A stretch of DNA of 64,000 nt from Spirosoma aerolatum. GTDB lineage: Bacteria; Bacteroidota; Bacteroidia; Cytophagales; Spirosomataceae. Below are positions 34,559 through 44,500 of the stretch, piece by piece. Position 1 is the first letter of the stretch. Every line of letters starts with the position of its first letter. Position numbers and translations under genes: made by a program. The stretch spans positions 5,961,501-6,025,500 of the forward strand of contig NZ_CP020104.1 of NCBI RefSeq assembly GCF_002056795.1, written 5' to 3'. The notes beneath the pieces are model-generated. The model did no database searches. It had not been told where the DNA came from and worked only from the letters and a program-made list of their open reading frames with translations.

Positions 34559-35887
34559 ATGAACACTAAACTTTTAATACTGACTTCGTTGCTGGCAATC
34601 GGAGCGGCTCAGGCACAGAATCAGTCTGTTCCCGACGACTTACGAGCCCTAATCCAGCAGGCTAATGCGTATTATCCGGTGCTGAAACAGCAACAACAGC
34701 AAATTCAGGCGGGTGATTTACGGACTGATATTGCCCGATCGGCCCTGAAACCAAACGTATCCGGTAACGCGAGCTATCAATACCTTACACCCGTGGCACA
34801 GGCCACGTTGCCGGTCGATGGGGTGAACCGAACCATTCAGTTTCAGCCGAATCACAACGTCAATGCCTATGTTGGTGTTGGCCAAACCATTTACGACTGG
34901 GGCCGCACCAAAGCGTCGGTGCAGCAGGCTGCCGATAATGTACAGGTACTCCGTAGAAATATGGAAATTACCCAGCAATCGCTGGCCTATCAGGTTGCCG
35001 CTGCCTATTATGGCGTAGGCTTCTTGCAACGGAGCCTAAGTGTCCAGGATTCAGTAATCCGCACGGCGGGTGCGAATGTGCAACTACTGGTTACCCGCCT
35101 GCAAAATGGCGATGCGCTTCAATATGACGTGCTAACGCAACAGGTTCGGGTAAAAACGGCTCAGAACCGTAAAATTGAAATTCAAAATCAGCTGGAGCGG
35201 CAACTTGCCTTGTTAACTTACCTAACCGGCAATCCGAATCCCGATATTAGCCAGGCCGTAAACCAGTTCAATCTGGAAACGGCGGGCAGTAACGTAACCA
35301 CACAGCCCTATACACTGGCCAACGATGCCCAATCGGCACTGGCAGGCAATAAGGATGTACAACTAGCGCAGGACCGGATTCGTCAGGCCGAAACCGATAT
35401 TCTGGTCAACAACTTATCGGGCCGACCGAATCTTAGTTTTTCTGGATCAGCGGGTTACCGAAACGGCTATCTACCCGAAATAAATACTCCTCGGTTCAAT
35501 ATTGCGGCTGGCGTATCACTGGCTGTACCAATCTACTCAGGAAACCGTTATAAGTTACAGAACCAGGCAGCCCAACTGAACCTGAACGCCAGCCGATATG
35601 CCCTGGAGAGTGCGAATGCCCAGGTACGCCAGAGTATTGCCCAGCTCAATGCCGACATCCGAAGCAACCTGACGCGACTAGCCAATCTGGAGACGCAGGT
35701 CATTCAGTCGAAAAAAGCGCTCGATATTGCCAACGCTCGTTTACGAAATGGGGTCATCACCAATGTGGAGCTACAAAGCGCCGAAACGGGCGTAGAAGAA
35801 GCCGAATTAGGCCGCCTGAATTTCCAGTATCAATTATTGCTCAATCAGTTGGAATTAAAACGACTCCTGGGCGAGAACCTGCTTTGA
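34559..35887 (+). CDS. tolC: TolC family outer-membrane efflux protein
   Basis: A 442-residue exported protein with a signal peptide ending AQAQ. It has the two-repeat TolC pattern: long helices (TIYDWGRTKASVQQAADNVQVLRRNMEITQQSLAYQVAAAYYGVGFLQRSL) and the second half SLAVPIYSGNRYKLQNQAAQLNLNASRYALESANAQVRQSIAQLNADI. It forms the trimeric outer-membrane channel of the EmrAB pump. Third gene of the operon; similar proteins are outer-membrane factors for many pumps. Confidence 0.9.
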   Translation: MNTKLLILTSLLAIGAAQAQNQSVPDDLRALIQQANAYYPVLKQQQQQIQAGDLRTDIARSALKPNVSGNASYQYLTPVAQATLPVDGVNRTIQFQPNHNVNAYVGVGQTIYDWGRTKASVQQAADNVQVLRRNMEITQQSLAYQVAAAYYGVGFLQRSLSVQDSVIRTAGANVQLLVTRLQNGDALQYDVLTQQVRVKTAQNRKIEIQNQLERQLALLTYLTGNPNPDISQAVNQFNLETAGSNVTTQPYTLANDAQSALAGNKDVQLAQDRIRQAETDILVNNLSGRPNLSFSGSAGYRNGYLPEINTPRFNIAAGVSLAVPIYSGNRYKLQNQAAQLNLNASRYALESANAQVRQSIAQLNADIRSNLTRLANLETQVIQSKKALDIANARLRNGVITNVELQSAETGVEEAELGRLNFQYQLLLNQLELKRLLGENLL

Positions 35888-35989
35888 GTCTGTCGGCTTC
35901 ATTAAAATTTCATAAATCCACATACTAAACTGCCCCAAAAAAGGATTTTATAAGCGTATAGTAGGTTGAACTAAACAAAGAGCCATGTT

Positions 35990-36220
35990 ATGAAAGAACG
36001 AGTGATTGATATCCTGAAGCAATTTGGCGTCTCTGAATCATCGGTTACAGAGCAGACCCATTTCTCGCGTGATCTTGGTTTAGATAGTCTCGACAGCGTT
36101 GATCTGATTATGCAACTAGAGCAGGAATTTGGCATCCGTATCCCTGACGAAGACCATCACAAGCTAGCTACCATGCAAGGCGTACTAACCTATCTGGAAG
36201 CCGAGCAGGCCGTTGTTTAA
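35990..36220 (+). CDS. acpP: Acyl carrier protein
   Basis: A 76-residue acidic ACP of normal size. The phosphopantetheine attachment serine is Ser33 in LGLDSLDSVDL. It carries acyl chains by a 4'-phosphopantetheine arm. It stands alone (102 bp after tolC, convergent with ggt), not in a fatty-acid cluster; whether it is the main AcpP or a specialised ACP cannot be told. Sequence differs from the usual Bacteroidota AcpP in the start MKERVIDILKQFGVSESSVTEQTHFSRDLGL. Confidence 0.85.
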   Translation: MKERVIDILKQFGVSESSVTEQTHFSRDLGLDSLDSVDLIMQLEQEFGIRIPDEDHHKLATMQGVLTYLEAEQAVV

Positions 36221-36251
36221 CCGCCCTCCTTCTCAACAATATTTTTATACA

Positions 36252-36315
36252 AACCGTGAGGACGCAATAGACGCAAAGAGTAGTTTACTTCTGCGCCTGT
36301 TGCGTCCTCGCGGTT
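36252..36315. terminator. Long hairpin between acpP and ggt
   Basis: Left AACCGTGAGGACGCAATAG pairs with the right half CTGTTGCGTCCTCGCGGTT over about 25 bp with a few mismatches. It lies between the stop of the ACP gene and the stop of the converging gamma-glutamyltransferase gene. Confidence 0.7.
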
Positions 36316-36333
36316 ATGGGTAACTGAAACGGG

Positions 36334-38139
36334 TTAATAGCCACGCGCTGTATTATCCGCTCTAGGATCGGATGCGCCTTCATAAGAACCGTCGGGTCGG
36401 ATGAGTACGCAGTCCATGCGTCCGAGCGTATTGGTCAGTTTTTCCAGAATATACCCTCGGTTTTGGAGCGCCTGAACTGTGGCTTCGGAGAAAGCCCCGT
36501 TTTCGAACGTTGTTTTATCGGGTAGCCACTGGTGGTGGAATTTAAGGGCATTGACGGCCTGCTGCATCGTCATGCCATGCTCAATAACGTTCAGGATGGT
36601 TTGGTAAACCGACGTGATGATCGTTGAGCCACCGGGCGTACCAACGACCATAAAGAGCTTGCCATCTTTTTCCAGAATGGTTGGCGTCATGGACGACAGC
36701 ATCCGCTTACCGGGGGCAATGGCATTGGCCTGATTACCGATCAGACCGAACATATTCGGAACGCCCGGCTTCACACTGAAATCGTCCATCTCGTTGTTCA
36801 TGAAAAAGCCCGCTCCACCAATCACCACTCGGCTACCATACCCCCCATTGAGGGTTGTAGTGATACTGACTGCATTCCCCTCTTTATCAACAATAGAGAA
36901 GTGCGTGGTTTCTAGACTTTCGTAACCAGGGATGGTTCCACCTTTTACATTTCGGCTATCGGTCGCTTTGGCCCACGAAAAATCCGTCCATCGATTACGC
37001 AGATAGTCGGGGCTGATCAGTTGACTTACAGGCACCTTTACAAAGTCGGGATCACCCAAGAATTTGGCGCGGTCGGCATACACACGTCGTTCAGCTTCGA
37101 TCATCACCTGTACCGTACTATCGCGATTCCAGCCCCATTTACGCAAGGGATAAGGCTCCGTAAAGCGCATCATCTGCAACAGAGCTACCCCCCCGCTCGA
37201 CGTTGGCGGCATCGTAATCACATTGTATTCCTTATACTTTGCCTGAATAGGCTCCCGCCAAGTGGCATGATAGTTTTTAAGATCTTCTTCGGTAATAAAC
37301 CCTTTTCCCCGCACCATTTCTTCGGCCAGTAACCTAGCCGTTTCGCCTTCATAAAAGCCAGCCCGGCCCTGTGCCTGAATCCGTTGTAAGGTTTTCGCCA
37401 GATCCGACTGCACCAGCAAATCGCCCTTTTGCCAGCTTACGGTATCGGCAGGAACAGCACTTTTCAAAAAGTAATTTTTACCCGGATTGATCTTGAGTAG
37501 ATCGGTTTTGATGCGGTTCAGGCCGAGAGCGTCCCGCTCAGTCAGGGCAAATCCTTTAGCGGCCAGATCGATAGCAGGTTGTAACACCTGGGCCCAGGTT
37601 AGTTTGCCAAATCGCTTATGCGCTTCGACCATGCCATCGACCGATCCAGGAACACCACTGGCCAGGTGTCCGCTGATACTCAGTCCGGGTATTACATTTC
37701 CCAGGGAGTCGAGATACATATTCTGCGTAGCGCGGCCAGGGGCTTTTTCACGATAATCGAGCGTATAGGCTTTGCCCGTCTGGTCGCGATACACCATAAA
37801 GCCCCCTCCACCGATATTACCCGCACCCGGATACACTACAGCCAGCGCAAACTGCACTGCCACAGCCGCATCGACTGCATTACCGCCCGCTTTCAGGATG
37901 TTCAGCCCCACCTGCGATGCTTCGGGGTGTGCCGACGCGACCATCCCGTTACGCCCAATAACCCCCACACGATCGGAGAAAAATGGCTTTATGGATGGAT
38001 CTTCATCGCGGTACTGATAAACGCCCTGACTTTGGCTGACTTTGGTGCTCGCAGTGGTCGATGGGGCCTGGGTTTTACAAGCTGGCAAGCCACCGGCAAC
38101 AAGCAGCCACAGAGCATATCGGATAATACGTTGGTTCAT
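36334..38139 (-). CDS. ggt: Gamma-glutamyltransferase, lipoprotein form
   Basis: A 601-residue Ntn-type enzyme. The signal peptide carries a lipobox (GGLPAC, Cys21), so it is probably anchored in a membrane. The autoprocessing site and nucleophile Thr411 begin the small subunit (TTHFSIVDKEGNAVSITTTLN), as in E. coli Thr391. GGNAVDAAVA and PGSVDGMVEAHKRFG are family signatures. It transfers the gamma-glutamyl group of glutathione to water or amino acids in the periplasm. Divergent from the MacB-type permease, 209 bp away. Confidence 0.93.
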   Translation of the reverse strand: MNQRIIRYALWLLVAGGLPACKTQAPSTTASTKVSQSQGVYQYRDEDPSIKPFFSDRVGVIGRNGMVASAHPEASQVGLNILKAGGNAVDAAVAVQFALAVVYPGAGNIGGGGFMVYRDQTGKAYTLDYREKAPGRATQNMYLDSLGNVIPGLSISGHLASGVPGSVDGMVEAHKRFGKLTWAQVLQPAIDLAAKGFALTERDALGLNRIKTDLLKINPGKNYFLKSAVPADTVSWQKGDLLVQSDLAKTLQRIQAQGRAGFYEGETARLLAEEMVRGKGFITEEDLKNYHATWREPIQAKYKEYNVITMPPTSSGGVALLQMMRFTEPYPLRKWGWNRDSTVQVMIEAERRVYADRAKFLGDPDFVKVPVSQLISPDYLRNRWTDFSWAKATDSRNVKGGTIPGYESLETTHFSIVDKEGNAVSITTTLNGGYGSRVVIGGAGFFMNNEMDDFSVKPGVPNMFGLIGNQANAIAPGKRMLSSMTPTILEKDGKLFMVVGTPGGSTIITSVYQTILNVIEHGMTMQQAVNALKFHHQWLPDKTTFENGAFSEATVQALQNRGYILEKLTNTLGRMDCVLIRPDGSYEGASDPRADNTARGY

Positions 38140-38348
38140 AGATACGTTTCAGGTTAAATCGTGATCGGCTGGTAAACTACAAAAATAACCGACGACGGCA
38201 GATCACCAAATCAACCACTTATCCTGCATAACCCGGCCCTTATCCGAAAAAAGTTGGCGAAAGTCTACCGGGCGAGTACATTCACAAAACGGAATAGCCT
38301 GTTGCTGAACACGCGCTTCTGTTCGTTCACACTTTTACGTTTTACTGG

Positions 38349-39590
38349 GTGAGATTCCTTCGTCAGATATTTGAAAGCTTCCGGTTCTCCTGGCAGGCCC
38401 TGCGCTCAAACCTGCTTCGTACCACGCTCTCCTTACTGGGCGTTACGGTCGGGATTTTCGCCATTATTGCCGTGTTTACCCTGGTTGATTCGCTCGAACG
38501 AAACATCAAGGATAGCCTGTCCTTCATTGGCGACAAAGTCGTGTATGTGCAAAAATGGCCCTGGATTTTTGGTGGGGAGTTTCAATGGTGGAAATACTTC
38601 CAGCGGCCTGTACCGACCTATTCTGAATACCGTTTTCTGAGCGACCGACTCGAAAGTGCAGAAGCCATCGTGGCTATGGATTTTAAAGGGCGAGTAACCA
38701 TTAAGCATGATAATAATAGCATGGCATCGCTTATTCAGGGAACCACACTGGATTACAACAAGATTTCAGAAGTCCCCATCGAACAAGGCCGCTACTTCAC
38801 CCAACAGGAGATCGATGTTGCCCGTAACGTAGCCATTATCGGAGCCGATGTCGCCGAAAATCTCTTTCCTGGTCAAGATCCGGTTGGCAAGACCTTCAAA
38901 CTAAGTGGTCATAACTTCACCGTTATTGGCGTACAACGAAAAAAAGGAGAGAGTATCCTGAACGTGGGTGGCAATCCCGATATTAAATGCCTAATCCCTT
39001 ATGGTGCTTTTGCCAAGATGTTCCATTCTGTTCAACCCGACATCGACATTGCCATCAAAGGCTATGACACCGACGAAGGATTGGTAGAACTGGAAAGCGA
39101 AATCCGGGGCTTACTTCGTACCCGACGCGGTCTGCGCCCATTACAGGAAGATAATTTTGCGATTAATCGACCCGAAGCAGCCGCCCAAGCCATCAGTGGG
39201 ATTTTTTCCGTTCTGACCATAGCTGGTTGGGTAATCGGCGGGTTTTCCATTCTGATTGGCGGATTCGGAATCGCCAATATCATGTTTGTCAGTGTGAAAG
39301 AGCGAACGAACATAATCGGTATTCAGAAATCGCTGGGAGCCAAAAATTATTTTATCCTGTGCCAGTTCCTGTTCGAAGCTGTTCTGTTAAGTTTAGTAGG
39401 TGGGATAGCAGGTATTTTTTTGGTATACCTACTATCATTTATGGATTTAGGAAGCCTTGATCTTCAGCTCACCCCCGGCAATATTACACTAGGACTGGGC
39501 GTATCAAGCGTGATTGGTATACTATCGGGGATTATACCCGCTTTTTCGGCTGCGCGCATGGACCCTGTTATTGCGATTCGGGCTAAGTAA
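38349..39590 (+). CDS. MacB-type ABC transporter permease
   Basis: A 413-residue protein with the GTG start at 38349. One N-terminal membrane segment (LLRTTLSLLGVTVGIFAIIAVFTLVDSLERNI), a periplasmic MacB-PCD domain, and three more membrane segments with the FtsX signature (GFGIANIMFVSVKERTNIIGIQKSLGAKNYFI). These proteins move lipoproteins or substrates out of the membrane by a mechanotransmission action and need a separate ATPase, which is not next to it. FtsX-type proteins of this form are numerous in Bacteroidota; the substrate is unknown. Confidence 0.85.
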   Translation: MRFLRQIFESFRFSWQALRSNLLRTTLSLLGVTVGIFAIIAVFTLVDSLERNIKDSLSFIGDKVVYVQKWPWIFGGEFQWWKYFQRPVPTYSEYRFLSDRLESAEAIVAMDFKGRVTIKHDNNSMASLIQGTTLDYNKISEVPIEQGRYFTQQEIDVARNVAIIGADVAENLFPGQDPVGKTFKLSGHNFTVIGVQRKKGESILNVGGNPDIKCLIPYGAFAKMFHSVQPDIDIAIKGYDTDEGLVELESEIRGLLRTRRGLRPLQEDNFAINRPEAAAQAISGIFSVLTIAGWVIGGFSILIGGFGIANIMFVSVKERTNIIGIQKSLGAKNYFILCQFLFEAVLLSLVGGIAGIFLVYLLSFMDLGSLDLQLTPGNITLGLGVSSVIGILSGIIPAFSAARMDPVIAIRAK

Positions 39591-39607
39591 ATGAGTAATA
39601 GCAAGCA

Positions 39608-41281
39608 TTAATGCTCACTATCACCCCGAGGGACAACTAATACGACGTCTTCTTTTTCGATAATCACCTGCCCTTCAGCAAGACCTTTTGGTTTTCGCAC
39701 AAACTTTTTTGGGGTTACTGTCACCGGGCATAAGCTGTCGGTCCGTCGTTTCGAGTACCAGGCCGCCAACTCAGCCGCTCGCTCGATTACATTTTTTGGA
39801 AACGGTTTCCCTGCCTGGTATTTAATAATTACGTGCGACCCCGCTACATCACGGGCGTGTAGCCAGAGGTCATCTTTATAGGCATAGCGCTGGGTTAGTA
39901 AATCATTATTCTTCGCATTTCGACCGATCAGAATGCGAAACGTATCGACTGTAACCTGCTTGAAAAGCGAATCTATAGCTTGCGGTATCCCTGCTTTTTC
40001 GGATCCATCCGCCAGCAGTTCGTGCTGCTTCACGTACCGACGTAGATCTTTTAATGTTTGCATAGACAGTATATCCTGTTTTTGCAGATTGATCCGGGCC
40101 ACATCGGCCTCCCGTGTCGTTATTAAATCCGTTAAATACTGTTCCTCTATTTTTTCATTTTTTGCTTTACGGTAAAAGTTTTCAGCATTTTTTTGCGGAC
40201 TTAAATCCGGCTTGAGTTTGAGTGTAACAGGCTGATCATGATAGAAATCGTATAGGGTTACTCGTTCAGGAGACCGTGCTCCCGGAACTGACGGAATATC
40301 GTGCAGATTTGCCATCAGAATATGCCCCATCTGTTCATGGCTAATGCCGTCTTCCCGCAAAATCATTCGTTGAAGCGTCGATTCCAATTGCGCTTCAGCC
40401 CTTTTTTGACGTTTTTCGAGTAGCCGAAGTAAGTTTGCTTTCTCAGCATCAAATACACTCAGGCCATTATAACGACTATAAAATCGGTTAGCGGCCTCAA
40501 TTGGGTCTGAAAATTCCTGCTCTATATGGCCATAAGGCAACAGACTTAGCGCAGGTTTATGGTCGAAGCGGGTAAGATAATACTGCGGTTTTTCCAACTG
40601 CCGAAGCACATCCTGGATGATAGCCCACTTATCCTGAGGGGTCGCCTGAATCAACTGTTGCCATTGCTCGTCAATCCATCGGTTTACCAGTTTACCAAAC
40701 GTTGGAAACAATGTACGATACTCAAATCCAGCCTGCTCAAACGCTTCATAAGATTGATCAATTGGGCGCTCAAATGCAGAAAGCATCAACTTCTCATCCG
40801 TCAACAATTGGCGGTTAAATAGATCTATAACTTTATCATGATGGAATGCCAGTAAGTTCGGGCGGTTACCGAAGAATTTGAACACCAATGTGAAGTTATC
40901 CTCCAGTTCAATGGCCAGACACCGTTCGTTTAAAAAAGACCGAACGCCAATAACAGCCCGTTCGCTACCTTCACCCCCTATCACCGTTTCAAACAGATCA
41001 ACGCTATTGGTACGAGCTCGCTGTACACGATCAGGAAACATCATCCCTGAGAAATCCGGTCGGAGGGTAGCTTTAATATATAACGGTTTATAGTAATTGA
41101 CTTTGCCCTTAGCTTCTGCGAAAACCAGTACGACTTCATCACGATCCTGGCTATAACATTCCATAAATCGCAACGGTATTTTCTTTTCTGGTGCCTCATC
41201 AAAATAGGGGGTAAAACTACCTATTAGCCTCACTTGAAGAGCTTGAGTAAGTTGCCGCAGAAAGTAATAGTTTGTATGCAT
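39608..41281 (-). CDS. rqcH: NFACT family protein RqcH
   Basis: A 557-residue NFACT protein with the three-domain layout: N-terminal NFACT-N (RQLTQALQVRLIGSFTPYF...), a coiled-coil centre (RLLEKRQKRAEAQLESTLQRM and a second helix pair) and the C-terminal NFACT-R (DUF814) domain with DLWLHARDVAGSHVIIKYQAGKPFPKNVIERAAELAAWYSKRR. By family it binds the 60S/50S-like large subunit with peptidyl-tRNA and adds alanine tails to stalled nascent chains. The -7 box TACTTTTG sits 8 bp upstream of the ATG (see 41289-41296). mutS2 is 6 kb away. Confidence 0.85.
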   Translation of the reverse strand: MHTNYYFLRQLTQALQVRLIGSFTPYFDEAPEKKIPLRFMECYSQDRDEVVLVFAEAKGKVNYYKPLYIKATLRPDFSGMMFPDRVQRARTNSVDLFETVIGGEGSERAVIGVRSFLNERCLAIELEDNFTLVFKFFGNRPNLLAFHHDKVIDLFNRQLLTDEKLMLSAFERPIDQSYEAFEQAGFEYRTLFPTFGKLVNRWIDEQWQQLIQATPQDKWAIIQDVLRQLEKPQYYLTRFDHKPALSLLPYGHIEQEFSDPIEAANRFYSRYNGLSVFDAEKANLLRLLEKRQKRAEAQLESTLQRMILREDGISHEQMGHILMANLHDIPSVPGARSPERVTLYDFYHDQPVTLKLKPDLSPQKNAENFYRKAKNEKIEEQYLTDLITTREADVARINLQKQDILSMQTLKDLRRYVKQHELLADGSEKAGIPQAIDSLFKQVTVDTFRILIGRNAKNNDLLTQRYAYKDDLWLHARDVAGSHVIIKYQAGKPFPKNVIERAAELAAWYSKRRTDSLCPVTVTPKKFVRKPKGLAEGQVIIEKEDVVLVVPRGDSEH

Positions 41282-41288
41282 AATGTTA

Positions 41289-41296
41289 CAAAAGTA
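41289..41296 (-). promoter_or_regulatory. -7 box of rqcH inside a palindrome
   Basis: On the minus strand TACTTTTG (plus CAAAAGTA), a good match to TAnnTTTG. It lies within the palindrome GTTAC-AAAA-GTAAC (41285-41298). The box is so close to the ATG that the mRNA would be nearly leaderless. Confidence 0.5.
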
Positions 41297-41400
41297 ACAT
41301 CAGAAGTACTCAAGTTTTTTATGAAGCGATTTTTTTAAAAAATTCAGTAAAACAGAGCGTTTATATAACAAAATAAATAATCAATATAATTATTTTAAAA

Positions 41401-41425
41401 TAATATGCTGATTATCAGCATATTA
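41401..41425. promoter_or_regulatory. 11-bp perfect palindrome upstream of susC
   Basis: TAATATGCTGA (41401-41411), TTA, TCAGCATATTA (41415-41425), a perfect inverted repeat in an AT-rich 289-bp divergent gap between rqcH and susC. It is 146 bp upstream of the susC start. An operator is the likely function, but no cognate regulator is next to it. Confidence 0.5.
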
Positions 41426-41570
41426 ATAAAATATAACATATAATTTTATTAATAAAAAATTAATTCAGGCATTTTTTAGGATGGTTTTTTATTACGATTT
41501 CTTTTTGAAATATAATTTAACTAACCTAATATTGATGCGTTTACTCATTTTTCAAACCAACCTAATCTTC

Positions 41571-44500
41571 ATGAAAGCATCGTTCTACAGGTTTCTGCAG
41601 ACCGCTTTTCTGGGTGCAGTCCTACTGCTTTGGAGCCTCCATGCTTCAGCCCAAGACCGTCGGGTGACGGGTAAAATTACGGGGGCCGATGGAGCCGTAC
41701 CCGGAGCCAACATCGTCCTGAAAGGGACCCAAACTGGTACCTCTTCCGACGCCAGTGGTAATTTCTCAATCAATGTTCGAGGTAGCAGTCCCGTACTGGT
41801 AATCTCGGCCATCGGCTTCAAAACCCAGGAAGTCAATGTGGGCAATCAAAGCAACCTTGACGTCCGTCTTGAAGACGAAGCCACCGCCCTGAGCGAAGTC
41901 GTCGTTACCGGGTACTCCACCGAAAACCGCCGGGATGTAACCGGAGCCGTTTCCACCGTTAAACCCGCTCAGTTAAAGGTCGTTCCTTCCACCAACGTCG
42001 AACAACAATTGCAGGGTCGGGTAGCCGGGGTCACCGTCATCACCAACGGACAGCCAGGTACTTCGTCCCAGGTTCGGGTTCGGGGCTTCGGTTCGTTCGG
42101 GGGTAACCAGCCACTTTATGTGGTCGATGGCGTACCAACCCAGACGATTGCCTTCCTGGCGCCTGATGATATTGAATCGACCACCGTCCTGAAAGATGCC
42201 GCTTCGGCTTCGATCTATGGAGCCCGGGCCGCTTCCGGGGTGATCGTTATCACCACCCGCAAAGGCCAGCGTCGGGCCCAAAAGCTGAGCGTAAGCTACG
42301 ATGGTCTTTATGGGGCTACCGATCCAGGCAAGAGCCTGCCGATCCTCAACCCCCAGGAGCAGGCTGACTGGACCTGGCAGGCTCGTAAGAATGACATTTA
42401 TCAGGGCACCTATCCATCCAACGACTTCAAAGGCTTAGCCGGAGGTCAGTATGGGGAAGGGGCTACGCCGGTGTTACCGGATTATCTGCTGGTGGGTAGC
42501 CGTTCGGGCTTGTCGGCTTCGCAGGTGGATCTGACCGCAGAAGCAGCCAAGTACAACGTCAACCCAGCCAACGGGGCGATCTATAACGTCATTCCGTCTA
42601 ACAAAGCGGGTACCAACTGGTACAAAGAGATCACCCGGGTGGCTCCGCTGATGCGGCACAACATTGGTTTTTCGGGCGGTACCGAATCGAGCCGGTTCTA
42701 TGTAGCGCTGGGCATGCAGCAACAGGCCGGTATCATTACTTATAATGAATACTCGCGCTACACGCTACGGGCCAACACTGAGTTCGACATCACCAAGAAA
42801 CTCCGCTTTGGCGAAAACTTCCAACTCGCTTATGTGAAGACAAAAGGCCTTTTGGGCGGTGTTGGTAGCATTCTGGGTAACTCGACCAACAACAACTCGT
42901 CTTCATCATCCGACGAAAACGAAGTATTGTCCGCTTATCGGATGCCACCGATCATTCCGGTGTATAACTCCTTCGGAGGGTATGCCGGTACAGCTGCTCC
43001 GGGCTTCAACAACCCACGTAACCCGGTTGCTGACCGTCAGGCACGAGCCAATGATGCTTCCTTCCAGATTTTCGGATTCGGTAATGCCTACCTGGAGTAT
43101 GATGTGATTCCATCCCTGACCCTGCGCAGCAGCTTGGGGGGTACTTACTTTACCAACTACTTTAATAGCTATGGTCGGGTGCAGTATGAGAACTCGGAAA
43201 ACAACACCACCTATACCTACAGCGAAGGTGCTGGCTACGGCTTAGCCTGGACGTTTACCAACACCGCTCACTTCAAGCAGAAGTTTGGTATCCATGACAT
43301 CGACGCCCTGGCCGGTATCGAAGCCCTCAATACAGGCTTGGGCCGTAACATCAGCGGTTCAGGTCAGAACCCCTTCTCGACCGACCCTAACTATGTAACC
43401 ATCAGCACCACCACACCGGGAGCTACTCGTGGCGTTGGTAGCGGTTACAGCCTGGGAAACAAGTTCTACTCGCTGTTTGGTCAGGTACGCTATACCTTCA
43501 ATGATAAATATATCATTACGGGCGTTGTTCGCCGGGATGGTTCATCGCAATTTGCCGCTGCTAGCCGGTACGGGGTTTTCCCAGCCGTGTCGGCCGCCTG
43601 GCGTTTGTCATCCGAAGACTTCATGAAGAATCTGCCCTGGGTATCTGACCTGAAAATTCGCGGTGGATACGGTACCATGGGTAACTCCAACTTCCTGAAT
43701 GCCACCAACCAGTACAGCCTCTATGCAGGAGGTGCCGGTCAGGGATACGACATCGGTGGAACCAACAACTCGATTGCGGCTGGTTTCTATCGTAGCCAGA
43801 TCGGAAACCCCGCTGCCAAGTGGGAAACCAACGTGACCAGCAACATCGGTATCGACGGAGCCTTCTTCAACAACAAACTCGAAGTCGTGCTTGACTTCTG
43901 GCGCCGGGATACCAAAGACCTGCTCTACCAACTGGCTCTGCCCGGTGTAGTAGGCGTTCGTTCAGGGGCCCCATTCAAAAACCTGGCCAGCATGCGTAAC
44001 GAAGGGATCGACATCCTGGTCACCAACCGGGGCAACATCAACAGCGATCTGAGCTACGAAGTGACGGCCATTGCCGGTTTGCTCAACAACAAGATCGTCG
44101 CAATCGACCCGCTGGTGCCTTACTTCTACGGTGGGGGTACGCGTCTGAGTGGCAACGTAGTACGCAACGAGCCAGGTCATGATCTGTCGTCGTTCTACGG
44201 CTACAAAGTGATCGGTCTGTTCAACAGCAAGGAAGAAGTGGCCGCTGCTCCCACCCAGGAAGGCGCGGGTCCAGGTCGGTTCCGCTATGCCGACACCAAC
44301 GGGGATGGTAAAATCACGGCTGATGACCGGCAGTATCTGGGCAGCCCGATTCCGAAAATGACAGGTAGTATCACCCTGACGCTGAAGTACAAAGGCTTCG
44401 ATCTGAACACTAACCTGTACACCTCGCTGGGCAACAAGATCTTCAATAACCAGCGTTGGTTCACCGATTTCTATCCCTCCTTCACGGGGGCGGCTATGGG

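Noticed and set aside
41481..41570. Upstream extension of susC
   Set aside because: The sequence before MKASFYRFLQ is AT-rich leader and does not form a signal peptide; the Met at 41571 does.
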